Of a stretch of DNA of 54,304 nt, positions 43,517 through 51,586 are shown in pieces. Below the pieces are notes generated by a model. That model did no database searches. It worked only from the letters and a program-made list of their open reading frames with translations, and was not told the origin of the DNA. The stretch is from contig JAFGNU010000007.1 in NCBI GenBank assembly GCA_016926875.1, forward strand, positions 1 through 54,304, given 5' to 3'. Both the position numbers and the translations under genes were made by a program. This DNA is from Anaerolineae bacterium. GTDB taxonomy: Bacteria > Chloroflexota > Anaerolineae > Aggregatilineales > Aggregatilineaceae. Position 1 is the stretch's first letter. Each line of letters begins with the position of its first letter.

Positions 43517-43548
43517 TTGGCAAACACCGGCTGCGTGGTATCATACCA
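43517..43548 (+). promoter_or_regulatory. Promoter of the 95-aa gene with overlapping operator-like palindrome
   Basis: TTGGCA (43517-43522), 16 nt, TATCAT (43539-43544). The palindrome TGGTATCATACCA (43536-43548) covers the -10, which suits a repressor. The ATG at 43569 follows about 18 nt after the expected start, with CAGGAG in between. Confidence 0.5.
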
Positions 43549-43568
43549 TCAGCGAACCAGGAGCGCGT

Positions 43569-43856
43569 ATGAACCGCTGGCAACTCAAGCTGAACAACCG
43601 TGTGGTGGCACTCATGGGCGTGGTCGGCGTGGGGCTGCTGCCCTGCCCGGACTGCGGGCTGCCGCTGGCGGTGCATATCTGGCCGGTGGCGGCGCTGGTG
43701 TGGGTCTACCGGCGGGTCCGGCGGCGTGGGACGGCGCAGCTAAACGCGCTGATCGAGGACTCCCGCCCCGACGACCTGCCTGCCGCCGTGGGGGGCCAGC
43801 CCCCCACACCCCCCACAGAATCCAGGGACCAGGAATCAGCGACCAGGGCTACTTAA
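43569..43856 (+). CDS. Small membrane protein, 95 aa
   Basis: A hydrophobic stretch at about residues 12-46 contains CPDCG, followed by a basic cluster (YRRVRRRG) and a Pro-rich tail. The cluster suggests the C-terminus is inside the cell. The family is not recognised. CAGGAG lies 5-8 nt before the ATG and a promoter is visible. Its 3' end overlaps the stop of the convergent TIR-FGE gene by 8 nt. Confidence 0.55.
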   Translation: MNRWQLKLNNRVVALMGVVGVGLLPCPDCGLPLAVHIWPVAALVWVYRRVRRRGTAQLNALIEDSRPDDLPAAVGGQPPTPPTESRDQESATRAT

Positions 43857-46413
43857 CAGAGCGGGCGCACCGAAACCCGACGTAGTCGTCGTACTTGTAA
43901 TCGGGATAGTAATCGAGGCGAACGGCGGCGAGCAGATCGATCGCTGAACTGTAGAACGCGCCACCCCGCAACACGCGACTGCTGCCCGACGCTGGTCCGG
44001 CGGGGTTCAGCGATCCCGCGTCCAGCGTGGCATAGTAATCAGCCTCGTACCAGTCAGCCACCCACTCCCACACATTGCCCGCCATGTCCAGTGCCCCCAC
44101 CCACGACGCGCCCGCCGTTCGCTGATGTGGGCCAACGGGCGCTGTTCCCCCCTCACAATCAGAAAGATTAGCCCGCTCACAGGTTGGCCAGTCATTTCCC
44201 CAAGGATAGGGATAGGTCCAGGTTCCACTTTCCGGGCCACGCGCCGCGTATTCCCACTGCGCCTCAGTCGGCAGACTGCCACCCGCCCACGCCACAAAAG
44301 CGCCCGCCTGCTCCCAGTCCACGTACACCACGGGGTGCTCGGCATAGGCAGGATCATCGTAGTAGGTACGATCCCGTGGCGGCGTGCAGGCGCCGTCATC
44401 TACACACGCCTTATACTGCGCGTTGGTCACTTCCGTTTGCCCGATCCAGAACTCGCTCAGGCACACCTCGTGCACCGGGCGCTCATCCTCATCGCCCTCG
44501 TCGCTGCCCATCATAAAGCACCCGGCGGGCACATACACCATCGGCAGCCCATTGATTTCAATCACTGGCGTCCAATCAGTGTTGTCGCTCCCGGCGGGGA
44601 TAGGCGTCGTCGGAATCACGATTGGGAGCGCAGGGCCGCCGGACATACTCACCAGGCTCGCATAAATCCATCCCTGCCGTCCACCCTCATCGACCCGGTA
44701 CCATTCGCCATCTTGACTAATCCCGGTCACTGTCAGGCTGTCACCGACCGGCATCGAGCCAACCACATCATACTCTAGCCCCGGCCCCGCCCTGATATTG
44801 ACCGTCCCGCCGTCGATGTTCACTGCCTTGACGGGTTCAGTATCCGGCTCCTGTGTATGCGTTGGCGGCTCGGTGGGCGTGAACGTCTCAGTCGGCGCAG
44901 GGGTCGCGCTCGGTTCCGGCGTGGGGGTATCCGGTTCCGGCGTATCTGTTGGCGGCTCAGTGGGCGTGAACATCTCGGCCGGCGCAGGGGTCGCGCTTGG
45001 TTCCGGCGTGGGCGTCAGGTCGGTGGGTGTTTCAGGTACGTCTGCCGACGGTTCTTCACCGGAAGAGCGCGCGCACCGAAACCCGAAGTGATTGACCCCG
45101 TCCTGTGGTACGTTCCAGTTGCGAAACGTGGCGCGGAAGTTGAACGTAAGCGTATCGTACCACGACCCGCCCCGCAGCACGCGGTAGGTGCCCGACGTAG
45201 GCCCGGCGGGGTCCAGTACGCCCTCATCCAGCGCGGCGTAATAGTCGGCATTATACCAATCGGCCACCCACTCCCACACGTTGCCTGCCATATCCAGCGC
45301 CCCCACCCACGACGCGCCCGCTGTTCGCTGATCTGGACCAACGGGCGCTGTTCCGCCCTCACAATCAAGGAAATTAGCCCGTTCACAGGTTGGCTGGTCA
45401 TTGCCCCAGGGATAGGTCCAGCCTTCCGGGCCACACGCCGCGTATTCCCACTGGGCTTCGGTCGGCAGGGTGCCGCCCACCCACGCTGCAAACATGCTCG
45501 CCTGTTCCCAGTCCACGTACACCACCGGGTGATCGGCATAGGCAGGATCATCGTAGTAGGTACGGTCGCCCGGTGGAGTGCAAGAGCCGTCATCCACGCA
45601 CGCCTTGTACTGCGCGTTGGTCACTTCCGTCTGCCCGATCCAGAACTCGCTCAGGCACGCTTCGTGCGCTGGCTGTTCATCGCCTTGCACCCCATGGCTG
45701 CCCATCACAAAGCACCCGGCAGGCACGCGCACCATCGGCAGCCCGTTGATCGTTTCAACCACCGGGGTCCAATCGCCGTCTTCGCCATCGCCCCCGTCCA
45801 ACACACCGCTCAGCGCCAGGATGATCGCTCCAATCGCCAGCACCGTTGCAACCGCCCCGATGGTCACAACCGACCGGTCGCGCAGGCGGGGCATGACCCG
45901 CACCGGTTCCGGCTCCGTCTGTACGGGCGTCTCGTCCGGTTCAGGCTCCGGCACTTCCGGGGCAGGGAACTCGTCGGTAATCAGGCTGCCCGGCAACTGG
46001 TCCGGCACGGGGTCCGGCGTATCCACCGGCACAACATCGCGCAGCTTTTCCAACAAAAACGGCGGCAGGTCGGCTTTCAGGCCCGCGCGCATATCGGCGT
46101 AGTGCAGGTTGCCCAGCATCGGGAAGCCCCGGCCTTCCAGCAGCACGGGGAAAATCGGCTTATCGACATGGGGATCGTCTGCGTAGAGGATTTCGCGCTC
46201 CACCCATTCCGACTGGCGCGAGCGCGGCGACATGATCACGATGAACGCGGCGCATGTGTCGATGTTCCGCTCGATGCGCGTCCACCAGCGCTCGCCGGGT
46301 TTGAGGCGCGTTTCGTCCATCCACACCGCGAAGCCCTCGGCTTCCAGCAGCCGCCGCAGGTGCCGCGCAAAGCGGATGTCTTTTTTGCTGTAGCTGACGA
46401 AGATGTGCGACAT
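43849..46413 (-). CDS. TIR-TM-FGE-SH3b-FGE multidomain protein
   Basis: Domains of the 854-residue protein, in order: TIR (1-135; FVSYSKKD, WMDETRLKPGE, SEWVEREI with W70 and the likely catalytic E74); an acidic Pro-rich linker; a membrane segment (181-203); FGE-type domain 1 (215-450); a Pro/Thr-rich linker with an internal duplication (455-525); an SH3b domain (533-590; GGTVNIRAGPGLEYDVVG, GWIYASLV); and FGE-type domain 2 (612-854). The TIR would lie inside the cell and the rest outside. Many bacterial TIRs cleave NAD or make nucleotide signals. The FGE parts lack the catalytic cysteines of sulfatase activators and probably bind ligands. It is the last gene of a minus-strand run. Confidence 0.9.
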   Translation of the reverse strand: MSHIFVSYSKKDIRFARHLRRLLEAEGFAVWMDETRLKPGERWWTRIERNIDTCAAFIVIMSPRSRQSEWVEREILYADDPHVDKPIFPVLLEGRGFPMLGNLHYADMRAGLKADLPPFLLEKLRDVVPVDTPDPVPDQLPGSLITDEFPAPEVPEPEPDETPVQTEPEPVRVMPRLRDRSVVTIGAVATVLAIGAIILALSGVLDGGDGEDGDWTPVVETINGLPMVRVPAGCFVMGSHGVQGDEQPAHEACLSEFWIGQTEVTNAQYKACVDDGSCTPPGDRTYYDDPAYADHPVVYVDWEQASMFAAWVGGTLPTEAQWEYAACGPEGWTYPWGNDQPTCERANFLDCEGGTAPVGPDQRTAGASWVGALDMAGNVWEWVADWYNADYYAALDEGVLDPAGPTSGTYRVLRGGSWYDTLTFNFRATFRNWNVPQDGVNHFGFRCARSSGEEPSADVPETPTDLTPTPEPSATPAPAEMFTPTEPPTDTPEPDTPTPEPSATPAPTETFTPTEPPTHTQEPDTEPVKAVNIDGGTVNIRAGPGLEYDVVGSMPVGDSLTVTGISQDGEWYRVDEGGRQGWIYASLVSMSGGPALPIVIPTTPIPAGSDNTDWTPVIEINGLPMVYVPAGCFMMGSDEGDEDERPVHEVCLSEFWIGQTEVTNAQYKACVDDGACTPPRDRTYYDDPAYAEHPVVYVDWEQAGAFVAWAGGSLPTEAQWEYAARGPESGTWTYPYPWGNDWPTCERANLSDCEGGTAPVGPHQRTAGASWVGALDMAGNVWEWVADWYEADYYATLDAGSLNPAGPASGSSRVLRGGAFYSSAIDLLAAVRLDYYPDYKYDDYVGFRCARSVK
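44866..45012 (-). repeat. Duplicated Pro/Thr-rich linker segment
   Basis: Two near-identical blocks in the TIR-FGE gene encode the units EPSATPAPAEMFTPTEPP and EPSATPAPTETFTPTEPP, about 30 codons apart. Confidence 0.7.
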
Positions 46414-46494
46414 AGGGCGCCCGACCGGTGCGTAACAGGACCGTCACCAGTATAGATCACACCCCGCGCCGCCGCCAAGCTGGTCCGGCGCGAT

Positions 46495-47409
46495 TCAGTC
46501 TAGAGATGACGGATCGCGCACCACCCGAAAACCGTCGATGTCAAGCCAGCGATCCGGGAAATAGCTGTGCCGGGACGCGCCGCGCGCCCCGTCTGGATTG
46601 TAGTTGAACCCGCCGCCCCGCAACACGCGGTAGTGGTCCGACTGCGGCCCAATGGGATCCAGCACGCCGTCATCCAGCGTGGCATAGTAGTCTTTATCAA
46701 ACCAATCGGCCACCCACTCCCACACGTTGCCCGCCATATCCAGCGCCCCCACCCACGACGCGCCCGCTGCCCGCTCATCCGGTCCAACAGGCGCGGCCTC
46801 CTCCTCACACCCCAGCGTATTAGCCCGTTCACACGTCGGTTCATCGTTTCCCCAGGGATAGGTCCAGCTTTCCGGGCCGCGCGCCGCGTATTCCCACTGC
46901 GCCTCGGTCGGCAAACTGCCACCTGCCCAGGCTGCAAACGCGCCCGCCTGCTCCCAGTTCACAAACACCACCGGGTGATCGGCATAGGCAGGATCATCAT
47001 AGTAAGTGCGATCACCGGGCGGCGTACAGGCGCCGTCATCATCCACACATGCCTTGTACTGGGCGTTGGTCACTTCCGTCTGCCCGATCCAGAACTCGCT
47101 CAAGCACACCTCGTGCACCGGGCGCTCAATGTCTTCGCCTTCGTCGCTGCCCATCATAAAGCACCCGGCGGGCACGTACACCATCGGCAGCCCGTTGATC
47201 TCGCTGACTATTGGCTCCCAATCGGCGTTGCTGCTCCCGGCAGGGATCGGCGTTGGCGTGGCGGTCGTCCTGAAATTCGGCGCCGCCTCGACGGCAGTCC
47301 GCCCGCCGTATCCCATGCTCAACGCCAGGATGATCGCCGCGAGCACGACCAGTAAGCACAGTCCCCAAATGCACCATGCCGGTGCCAGTAACTTGCACGG
47401 ACGATTCAT
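46495..47409 (-). CDS. Membrane-anchored FGE-fold protein
   Basis: The 304-residue protein has an N-terminal membrane anchor (about 12-33), a short Pro/Thr linker and one FGE-type domain (about 64-296). It is nearly identical to the two FGE domains of the next gene over FWIGQTEVTNAQYKACVDD, PTEAQWEYAARG and GASWVGALDMAGNVWEWVADW. It differs almost fully after RVLRGG (residues 261-295). No Cys follows RVLRGG, so sulfatase-activating chemistry is unlikely. GGGGGATCTC directly precedes the ATG. It is followed after 81 nt by the TIR-FGE gene. Confidence 0.88.
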   Translation of the reverse strand: MNRPCKLLAPAWCIWGLCLLVVLAAIILALSMGYGGRTAVEAAPNFRTTATPTPIPAGSSNADWEPIVSEINGLPMVYVPAGCFMMGSDEGEDIERPVHEVCLSEFWIGQTEVTNAQYKACVDDDGACTPPGDRTYYDDPAYADHPVVFVNWEQAGAFAAWAGGSLPTEAQWEYAARGPESWTYPWGNDEPTCERANTLGCEEEAAPVGPDERAAGASWVGALDMAGNVWEWVADWFDKDYYATLDDGVLDPIGPQSDHYRVLRGGGFNYNPDGARGASRHSYFPDRWLDIDGFRVVRDPSSLD

Positions 47410-47472
47410 GAGATCCCCCTGTTCAATAACTCAGGTTGATACCGGCATAGATCGGCTCCTGCCGCCGCCAGG

Positions 47473-48714
47473 CTAGCCCGGATAGTCGGGCGAATACGGC
47501 ATCTCCGCCAGGTTGAAGGGCGTCAGCGGGTCCAGGAGCATAATGCTGATCCAGGCGCGCACGCCGTCGGGCGTCTCGACCAGCAGCCACTCGTCCAGCG
47601 GCCCGCGCGCGTAGATGTTCAACTCGGTGCCCAACCCGACGGTCGCCACGATCTCGTACTGCTGGCCGGGACCATCGCGCAGGTTGTTGTGTTCGGCGGT
47701 GGTTGCGCCGCGCGCCTGCACCGCCCCAAACGGGCGCACCAGCGGCGGTAGATCGCGCTCAATGACCGGCATCTCGACCGGCACATCCACGTCCAGCGCC
47801 TCACGCGGCACCCAGCCGATCCCGCCCTCGTAGCGCCGGATATACAGCCAGTCCCCGCTGCTGTCCCGTGCTAAGACGCTGGCCGGAACGCCCGCCTTGA
47901 CCGTCGTGCCGGTGTAGGCGCTGGCATCGGGGCGCAGATGCAGCACGGTCTGCTGTACCACGTAGGCGCTGCCGGGCAGCGGTACGTACTCCATACGCGG
48001 CAGGACTTCGGTCGGCAAAAACGCCACTGCTGCCGGGTCAAAGGGCACCACCGCCGGGACTTCGACCAGGGGCATAGCGGTGGCGCTGTACCCGGCAAAA
48101 ACCACCGTCCCGCTGTCGGACAGGATCGTTTCGTGCGTGATGGCGCTGACCGTCAGCGTTTCGCCGTCCGGTGAATGCAGCACCGCCGTACCGTTGATCG
48201 CCAGGTTCACCCCGTTGACGCGCAGCAGTGTGAGGTATTTTTCCGGCGCCTGGACCACCACGCCCGGCTTCGCCAGTTCGGCGCACGGCGACGGCTCCGG
48301 CTCGGCCACCAGTGTAAAATCCGCGCCCGGCGGCAGGTTGGCGGACGGGTTGAAGGTCAGCGAAGCCGGACCAATCACCAGCAGCGTTGCAAAGGCGTCG
48401 TCGCTCACGCCGTCGGCCACGTGCAGCCGCGCCATGCTCCACGCGCTGTCACTCGCGGTCGCGGCGATGGCGGTAGTTTGATCCAGCGGGGCCGTGCTCC
48501 CCGGACCGCTCGCAGCCGCCGACGCCTGGATGATCACATCCCCGGACGCCCAGCACACGCTGCCGGTCGCCATGCCCACGCAGTTATCCATCACGGCGCT
48601 GACCGCCGCCTGGTAGATCGCCTGGCAGCTTTCGCCGCCGTCCTGGGCAGTAACGGGCGTGATCGGCGCAGCCGCTGCCAGCATCGCCAGGATCAGAAAC
48701 AACGTTCGGCGCAT
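47473..48714 (-). CDS. Secreted protein with two SH3b domains
   Basis: The 413-residue protein has a signal peptide (about 1-23, ending VTAQDG), a Cys-bearing N-terminal region with CQAIYQAAVSAVMDNCVG, a middle FecR-like or beta-rich part (about 130-235), and two SH3b domains at about 253-312 (TVLHLRPDASAYTGT, GWVPREAL) and 338-400 (EHNNLRDGPGQQYEIVAT, AWISIMLLDP). SH3b domains bind cell-wall peptides or other extracellular ligands. AAGGGGAA lies 8-9 nt before the ATG. It lies between the TIR gene and the FGE genes. Confidence 0.82.
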   Translation of the reverse strand: MRRTLFLILAMLAAAAPITPVTAQDGGESCQAIYQAAVSAVMDNCVGMATGSVCWASGDVIIQASAAASGPGSTAPLDQTTAIAATASDSAWSMARLHVADGVSDDAFATLLVIGPASLTFNPSANLPPGADFTLVAEPEPSPCAELAKPGVVVQAPEKYLTLLRVNGVNLAINGTAVLHSPDGETLTVSAITHETILSDSGTVVFAGYSATAMPLVEVPAVVPFDPAAVAFLPTEVLPRMEYVPLPGSAYVVQQTVLHLRPDASAYTGTTVKAGVPASVLARDSSGDWLYIRRYEGGIGWVPREALDVDVPVEMPVIERDLPPLVRPFGAVQARGATTAEHNNLRDGPGQQYEIVATVGLGTELNIYARGPLDEWLLVETPDGVRAWISIMLLDPLTPFNLAEMPYSPDYPG

Positions 48715-48778
48715 CGAATTATTCCCCTTGTTGTGTGCAGACTCGTACAGCAGGTGGCCGGGTGTCGTAGAGGCAACT

Positions 48779-48816
48779 CACCGGATCGTCCAGGGCAGAG
48801 CAAACACTGCCCCTAC
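48779..48816 (-). repeat. Dispersed GTAGGGGC intergenic repeat, copy C
   Basis: On the minus strand it starts GTAGGGGCAGTG and contains GCTCTGCCCTGG, as in copies A and B. The far end is degraded. It lies in the 191-nt gap between the TIR gene and the SH3b gene. Confidence 0.55.
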
Positions 48817-48905
48817 CCTGCCAGCGGCCAAAAACAGCCGCGCTGTACCAGTGAAAAGAACAGGGCCACCATTATACCGCCCATCACCGCATCCGGCCCT
48901 ACCTG

Positions 48906-49460
48906 TCAGGCCGAGTGTCCCCACTGCCGCAGCCGCACGCGCAGCGAATCGACCAACTGGCGCACGCGGCGTACAGCGCTGTCGGGCGGATCGGGGGGCG
49001 GCGGGGGTTGGTGCACATAGCGGTAGTCGTGCACTTCCTCGGCCATCGACCACACCACCGGATCAACGCGCCGCGCCCGCGCACCACATTCGATCAGGCG
49101 TGTCGTCAGGCGGTGGACGGCGCGCTGATAGTCGTGTGTGAAGTTCACCGGGCTGCGCGCTCGCAGCGGGTCGGGCAGTTTGCACGGCTGCGCCACCACC
49201 GGGATCACCGGGCGGCGCGCTGCCAGGTATGCCTGCCACTCGACCGCGACGTGCTCGGTCATCAGCGCGGCAGGTGACAATACCACCAGCATCATCACCG
49301 ATTCGCCCAATGCCCGCTCGATGCTGCGCGACCAGTAGCGCCCCGGCTCGGCATCGTGGATATCCAGCCAGATTCGCGCCCCGCTGGCACGCAGATCGTT
49401 CGCCAACTGAATGGTGAAGTCCTCGTCACTCTGGGTATAGCTCACAAATATCTGGTGCAT
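48906..49460 (-). CDS. TIR-domain protein, 184 aa
   Basis: The N-terminal 130 residues form a TIR domain: IFVSYTQSDEDF, ARIWLDIHDAEPGRYWSRSI, LVVLSPAALMTEHVAVEWQAYL and PVIPVVAQPC. The catalytic Glu position is filled (VAVEW), and the usual Trp before it is replaced, a variant common in environmental bacteria. The remainder is basic with a PPPPPDPPD linker. No membrane segment, so it is soluble. ATG 49460 is chosen over GTG 49472. It begins 43 nt after the PfkB-like gene and may share its transcript. Confidence 0.88.
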   Translation of the reverse strand: MHQIFVSYTQSDEDFTIQLANDLRASGARIWLDIHDAEPGRYWSRSIERALGESVMMLVVLSPAALMTEHVAVEWQAYLAARRPVIPVVAQPCKLPDPLRARSPVNFTHDYQRAVHRLTTRLIECGARARRVDPVVWSMAEEVHDYRYVHQPPPPPDPPDSAVRRVRQLVDSLRVRLRQWGHSA

Positions 49461-49503
49461 GATCCCATCCACCTACTCGCGCTTCTACCAACGATAGCCG
49501 GGC

Positions 49504-50580
49504 CTATTCGCCGGGCGGCTTGGGCGGCGAGTCGCCCGGCGCGTTGGCATAGCGATCCGGCAGGTCCTCGACGTCCTCGACCGGCGTCACGTCCACGTCG
49601 TCGATGTGTTCTTCTACATCCTGCAGCGCGCCGAACTCGTTGCCCATCTGCGACGCGGTATAGGCTGCCGCCGCTGCGCCCAGTTCCAGCGCTTCGTCCA
49701 ATGGGCGCTGGTTCAGCCGCCCGGTCAGGTAGCCCGCGATTATCGCCTCTGCCTGCCCGGTGCGCGTCCCTTCGCCGATCCCCGGCAGGTCCACCAGCCA
49801 GATACCCTCTTCAGCGACCAGCAGCGCCATATCCGTCCTCGGCATCGCAACCAGCACTTTTCCCGCCCCCTGCTCGCGGAGCTGTTGGGCGCAGTGGATC
49901 ACGTCCTCATAGGCGCGCACCGGGTAGTTGAACAGGCCTTCAATCTGCGTTTGTGTCAGGTAGATCAGGCTGGGACGTGCCTGGAGCGCCTGCTGCAACG
50001 CCTCGCCGCCCCCGGCATTGATCGCCACGTTGACGCCGATGGTCTGTGCCAGGCTGGTAAACCAGGCATACGTATCGGCACGCACACCGTTTGGCAGGCT
50101 CCCGGCAAATACCACCGTATCGCCCTGCTTCACGATCTGGAGCAGCATATCGGCCACCGCACGCAAATCGGACGCCGTCACACCTTCGCTGTCTTCCAGC
50201 AAAACCGTTTCGTTATGCTGGCCGGTGTCTTTGATCACGATGTTGCTGCGTGTGCGTCCGTCGCGCCGCAGGATCGTGATCGGGAACTGCTCCTCAACCA
50301 GCAGCGACTCATACGCGCGCCCGGTTGCATCATAGCCCAACAGGATGATCGCGTGCGTCGGGATACCCAGAATATGCAGCGCCCGCGATACGCTCACCCC
50401 GCGCCCTGCCGGGTCCAGACGTGTTGTTTCTATTACCCGGTTGTGGTAACCTACCGAGAGAAAACGGGTCACCAGGGTACGATCCAGGGTTGGATTCAGC
50501 GTCACCGTGACCACTTTCGACTGGCCGGTGCGCGGGTCTACCTCGTCGTGCGTTCCTTCATCTTGCGTTTGATTATTCAT
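49504..50580 (-). CDS. PfkB-family sugar kinase homolog with altered active site
   Basis: The 358-residue protein follows the 1-phosphofructokinase / tagatose-6-phosphate kinase layout: VTLNPTLDRTL, DPAGRGVSVSRALHILG, FAGSLPNGV and a closing IIAGYLTG. The GAGD motif holding the catalytic Asp aligns with TGQAEA (residues 274-279), so the Asp is replaced by Glu and the anion-hole glycine by Ala. The sugar-binding KPN..E position reads TQTQIE. Catalysis may be weak or lost, and a regulatory or binding role is possible. The last 35 residues are an acidic Pro-rich tail. It is the first gene of the minus-strand run that includes both TIR genes. Confidence 0.8.
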   Translation of the reverse strand: MNNQTQDEGTHDEVDPRTGQSKVVTVTLNPTLDRTLVTRFLSVGYHNRVIETTRLDPAGRGVSVSRALHILGIPTHAIILLGYDATGRAYESLLVEEQFPITILRRDGRTRSNIVIKDTGQHNETVLLEDSEGVTASDLRAVADMLLQIVKQGDTVVFAGSLPNGVRADTYAWFTSLAQTIGVNVAINAGGGEALQQALQARPSLIYLTQTQIEGLFNYPVRAYEDVIHCAQQLREQGAGKVLVAMPRTDMALLVAEEGIWLVDLPGIGEGTRTGQAEAIIAGYLTGRLNQRPLDEALELGAAAAAYTASQMGNEFGALQDVEEHIDDVDVTPVEDVEDLPDRYANAPGDSPPKPPGE

Positions 50581-50629
50581 AGCGTCTCTCTCTTACCGAT
50601 TATGCTATCAGTCACCGGGGGATACAACT

Positions 50630-51442
50630 GTGGTTCCTGATGAGCATCAAGCCTTTTCATCCGATATCACACACCAAACAATACGCTTTGTTGCCTGGAA
50701 CCCGGTCGATCACCTGCGCCTGGTGTGGTGGCAGTTCGTTATTCCACGAAAAGCCATCCTCTATCACGGACAGGTTGGCGACCTGGTCTTTTTTCGACAC
50801 GCGGCGCGTTCGGCCATTACGCTGGCCTGGCTGCCGCTGCTGATCGTTATCATCGGCCATAGTCTGGGCAGTGATGCTCAGACACCAGTCCTTGACATAG
50901 ACGCGATCAGGCTGCCGTTTTGGACCTGGATCGGCATTGTCGGGCTGGGCTGGGCATTGAGCCAGTTCATCGCCCACCAGAACAACTGCCTGCTGGCCCT
51001 GTTCTTGTGGATTCCGATCACCTGCCTGGCATTTGTCGGCACCGGCCTGATCGCCGCTCATGCTGAAGCGGACAACATCACCGTGATCGCGTTTTTGATC
51101 TCATCCATCGTCACCATCAGCCTGATCTCGCTGTCCGACGAAGGCCAGCTTCCACCCGAAGAGATGACAAACCCTTCCGGCACAACAGCCAGTATCATTA
51201 CCATACTCTGCGCCCTGGCCGTTATGCTGTCGGGCTTTGATCACAACATTCACGCGACAACAGGGCTGGTTGCCGCCACCGTGTTTGTTGGCTGGCTGGT
51301 ATTGTTCACCGTCGCGCTCATCCTGACCGTTGGCATTGCCAAGTACAACGGGTTCGAACCTGAGATACACTGGCCGGGCCGGGCCGTGATCGCCGCGCTG
51401 CTGCTGGCGTATGCCCTGCTGGCCCTGACCCAGTTTGTCTAG
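50630..51442 (+). CDS. Yip1-like polytopic membrane protein
   Basis: The 270-residue protein has a soluble N-terminus (1-60) ending in an amphipathic stretch, then six or so membrane segments (about 62-83, 97-115, 121-145, 150-167, 190-206, 213-236 and 248-268). The layout is that of Yip1-type or DUF1282-like membrane proteins, but the match is only by shape. The start is GTG 50630, with GGGGGA 7 nt upstream. It is divergent from the PfkB-like gene, 49 nt apart. Confidence 0.6.
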   Translation: MVPDEHQAFSSDITHQTIRFVAWNPVDHLRLVWWQFVIPRKAILYHGQVGDLVFFRHAARSAITLAWLPLLIVIIGHSLGSDAQTPVLDIDAIRLPFWTWIGIVGLGWALSQFIAHQNNCLLALFLWIPITCLAFVGTGLIAAHAEADNITVIAFLISSIVTISLISLSDEGQLPPEEMTNPSGTTASIITILCALAVMLSGFDHNIHATTGLVAATVFVGWLVLFTVALILTVGIAKYNGFEPEIHWPGRAVIAALLLAYALLALTQFV

Positions 51443-51586
51443 GCCATTAGCCGTTAGCTTTTGGCTTTTAGCAGACAGAAACCTGCTGTGCCATCCATGG
51501 CTGCCAGCCGATCACCAACGCGCTCGCCTGGTATTGCCAGTTGCTAACCGCTAAACGCCATTCGCTTAACACAGCGCGGAGGATGC

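Noticed and set aside
44857..46455. A 532-codon plus-strand frame opposite the TIR-FGE gene
   Set aside because: Its sequence is Arg/His/Pro-rich with no domain, while the opposite strand encodes clear TIR, FGE and SH3b domains.
43849..47409. A complete diversity-generating retroelement
   Set aside because: The variable segments fit a DGR target, but no reverse transcriptase, accessory protein or template repeat is found in the window.
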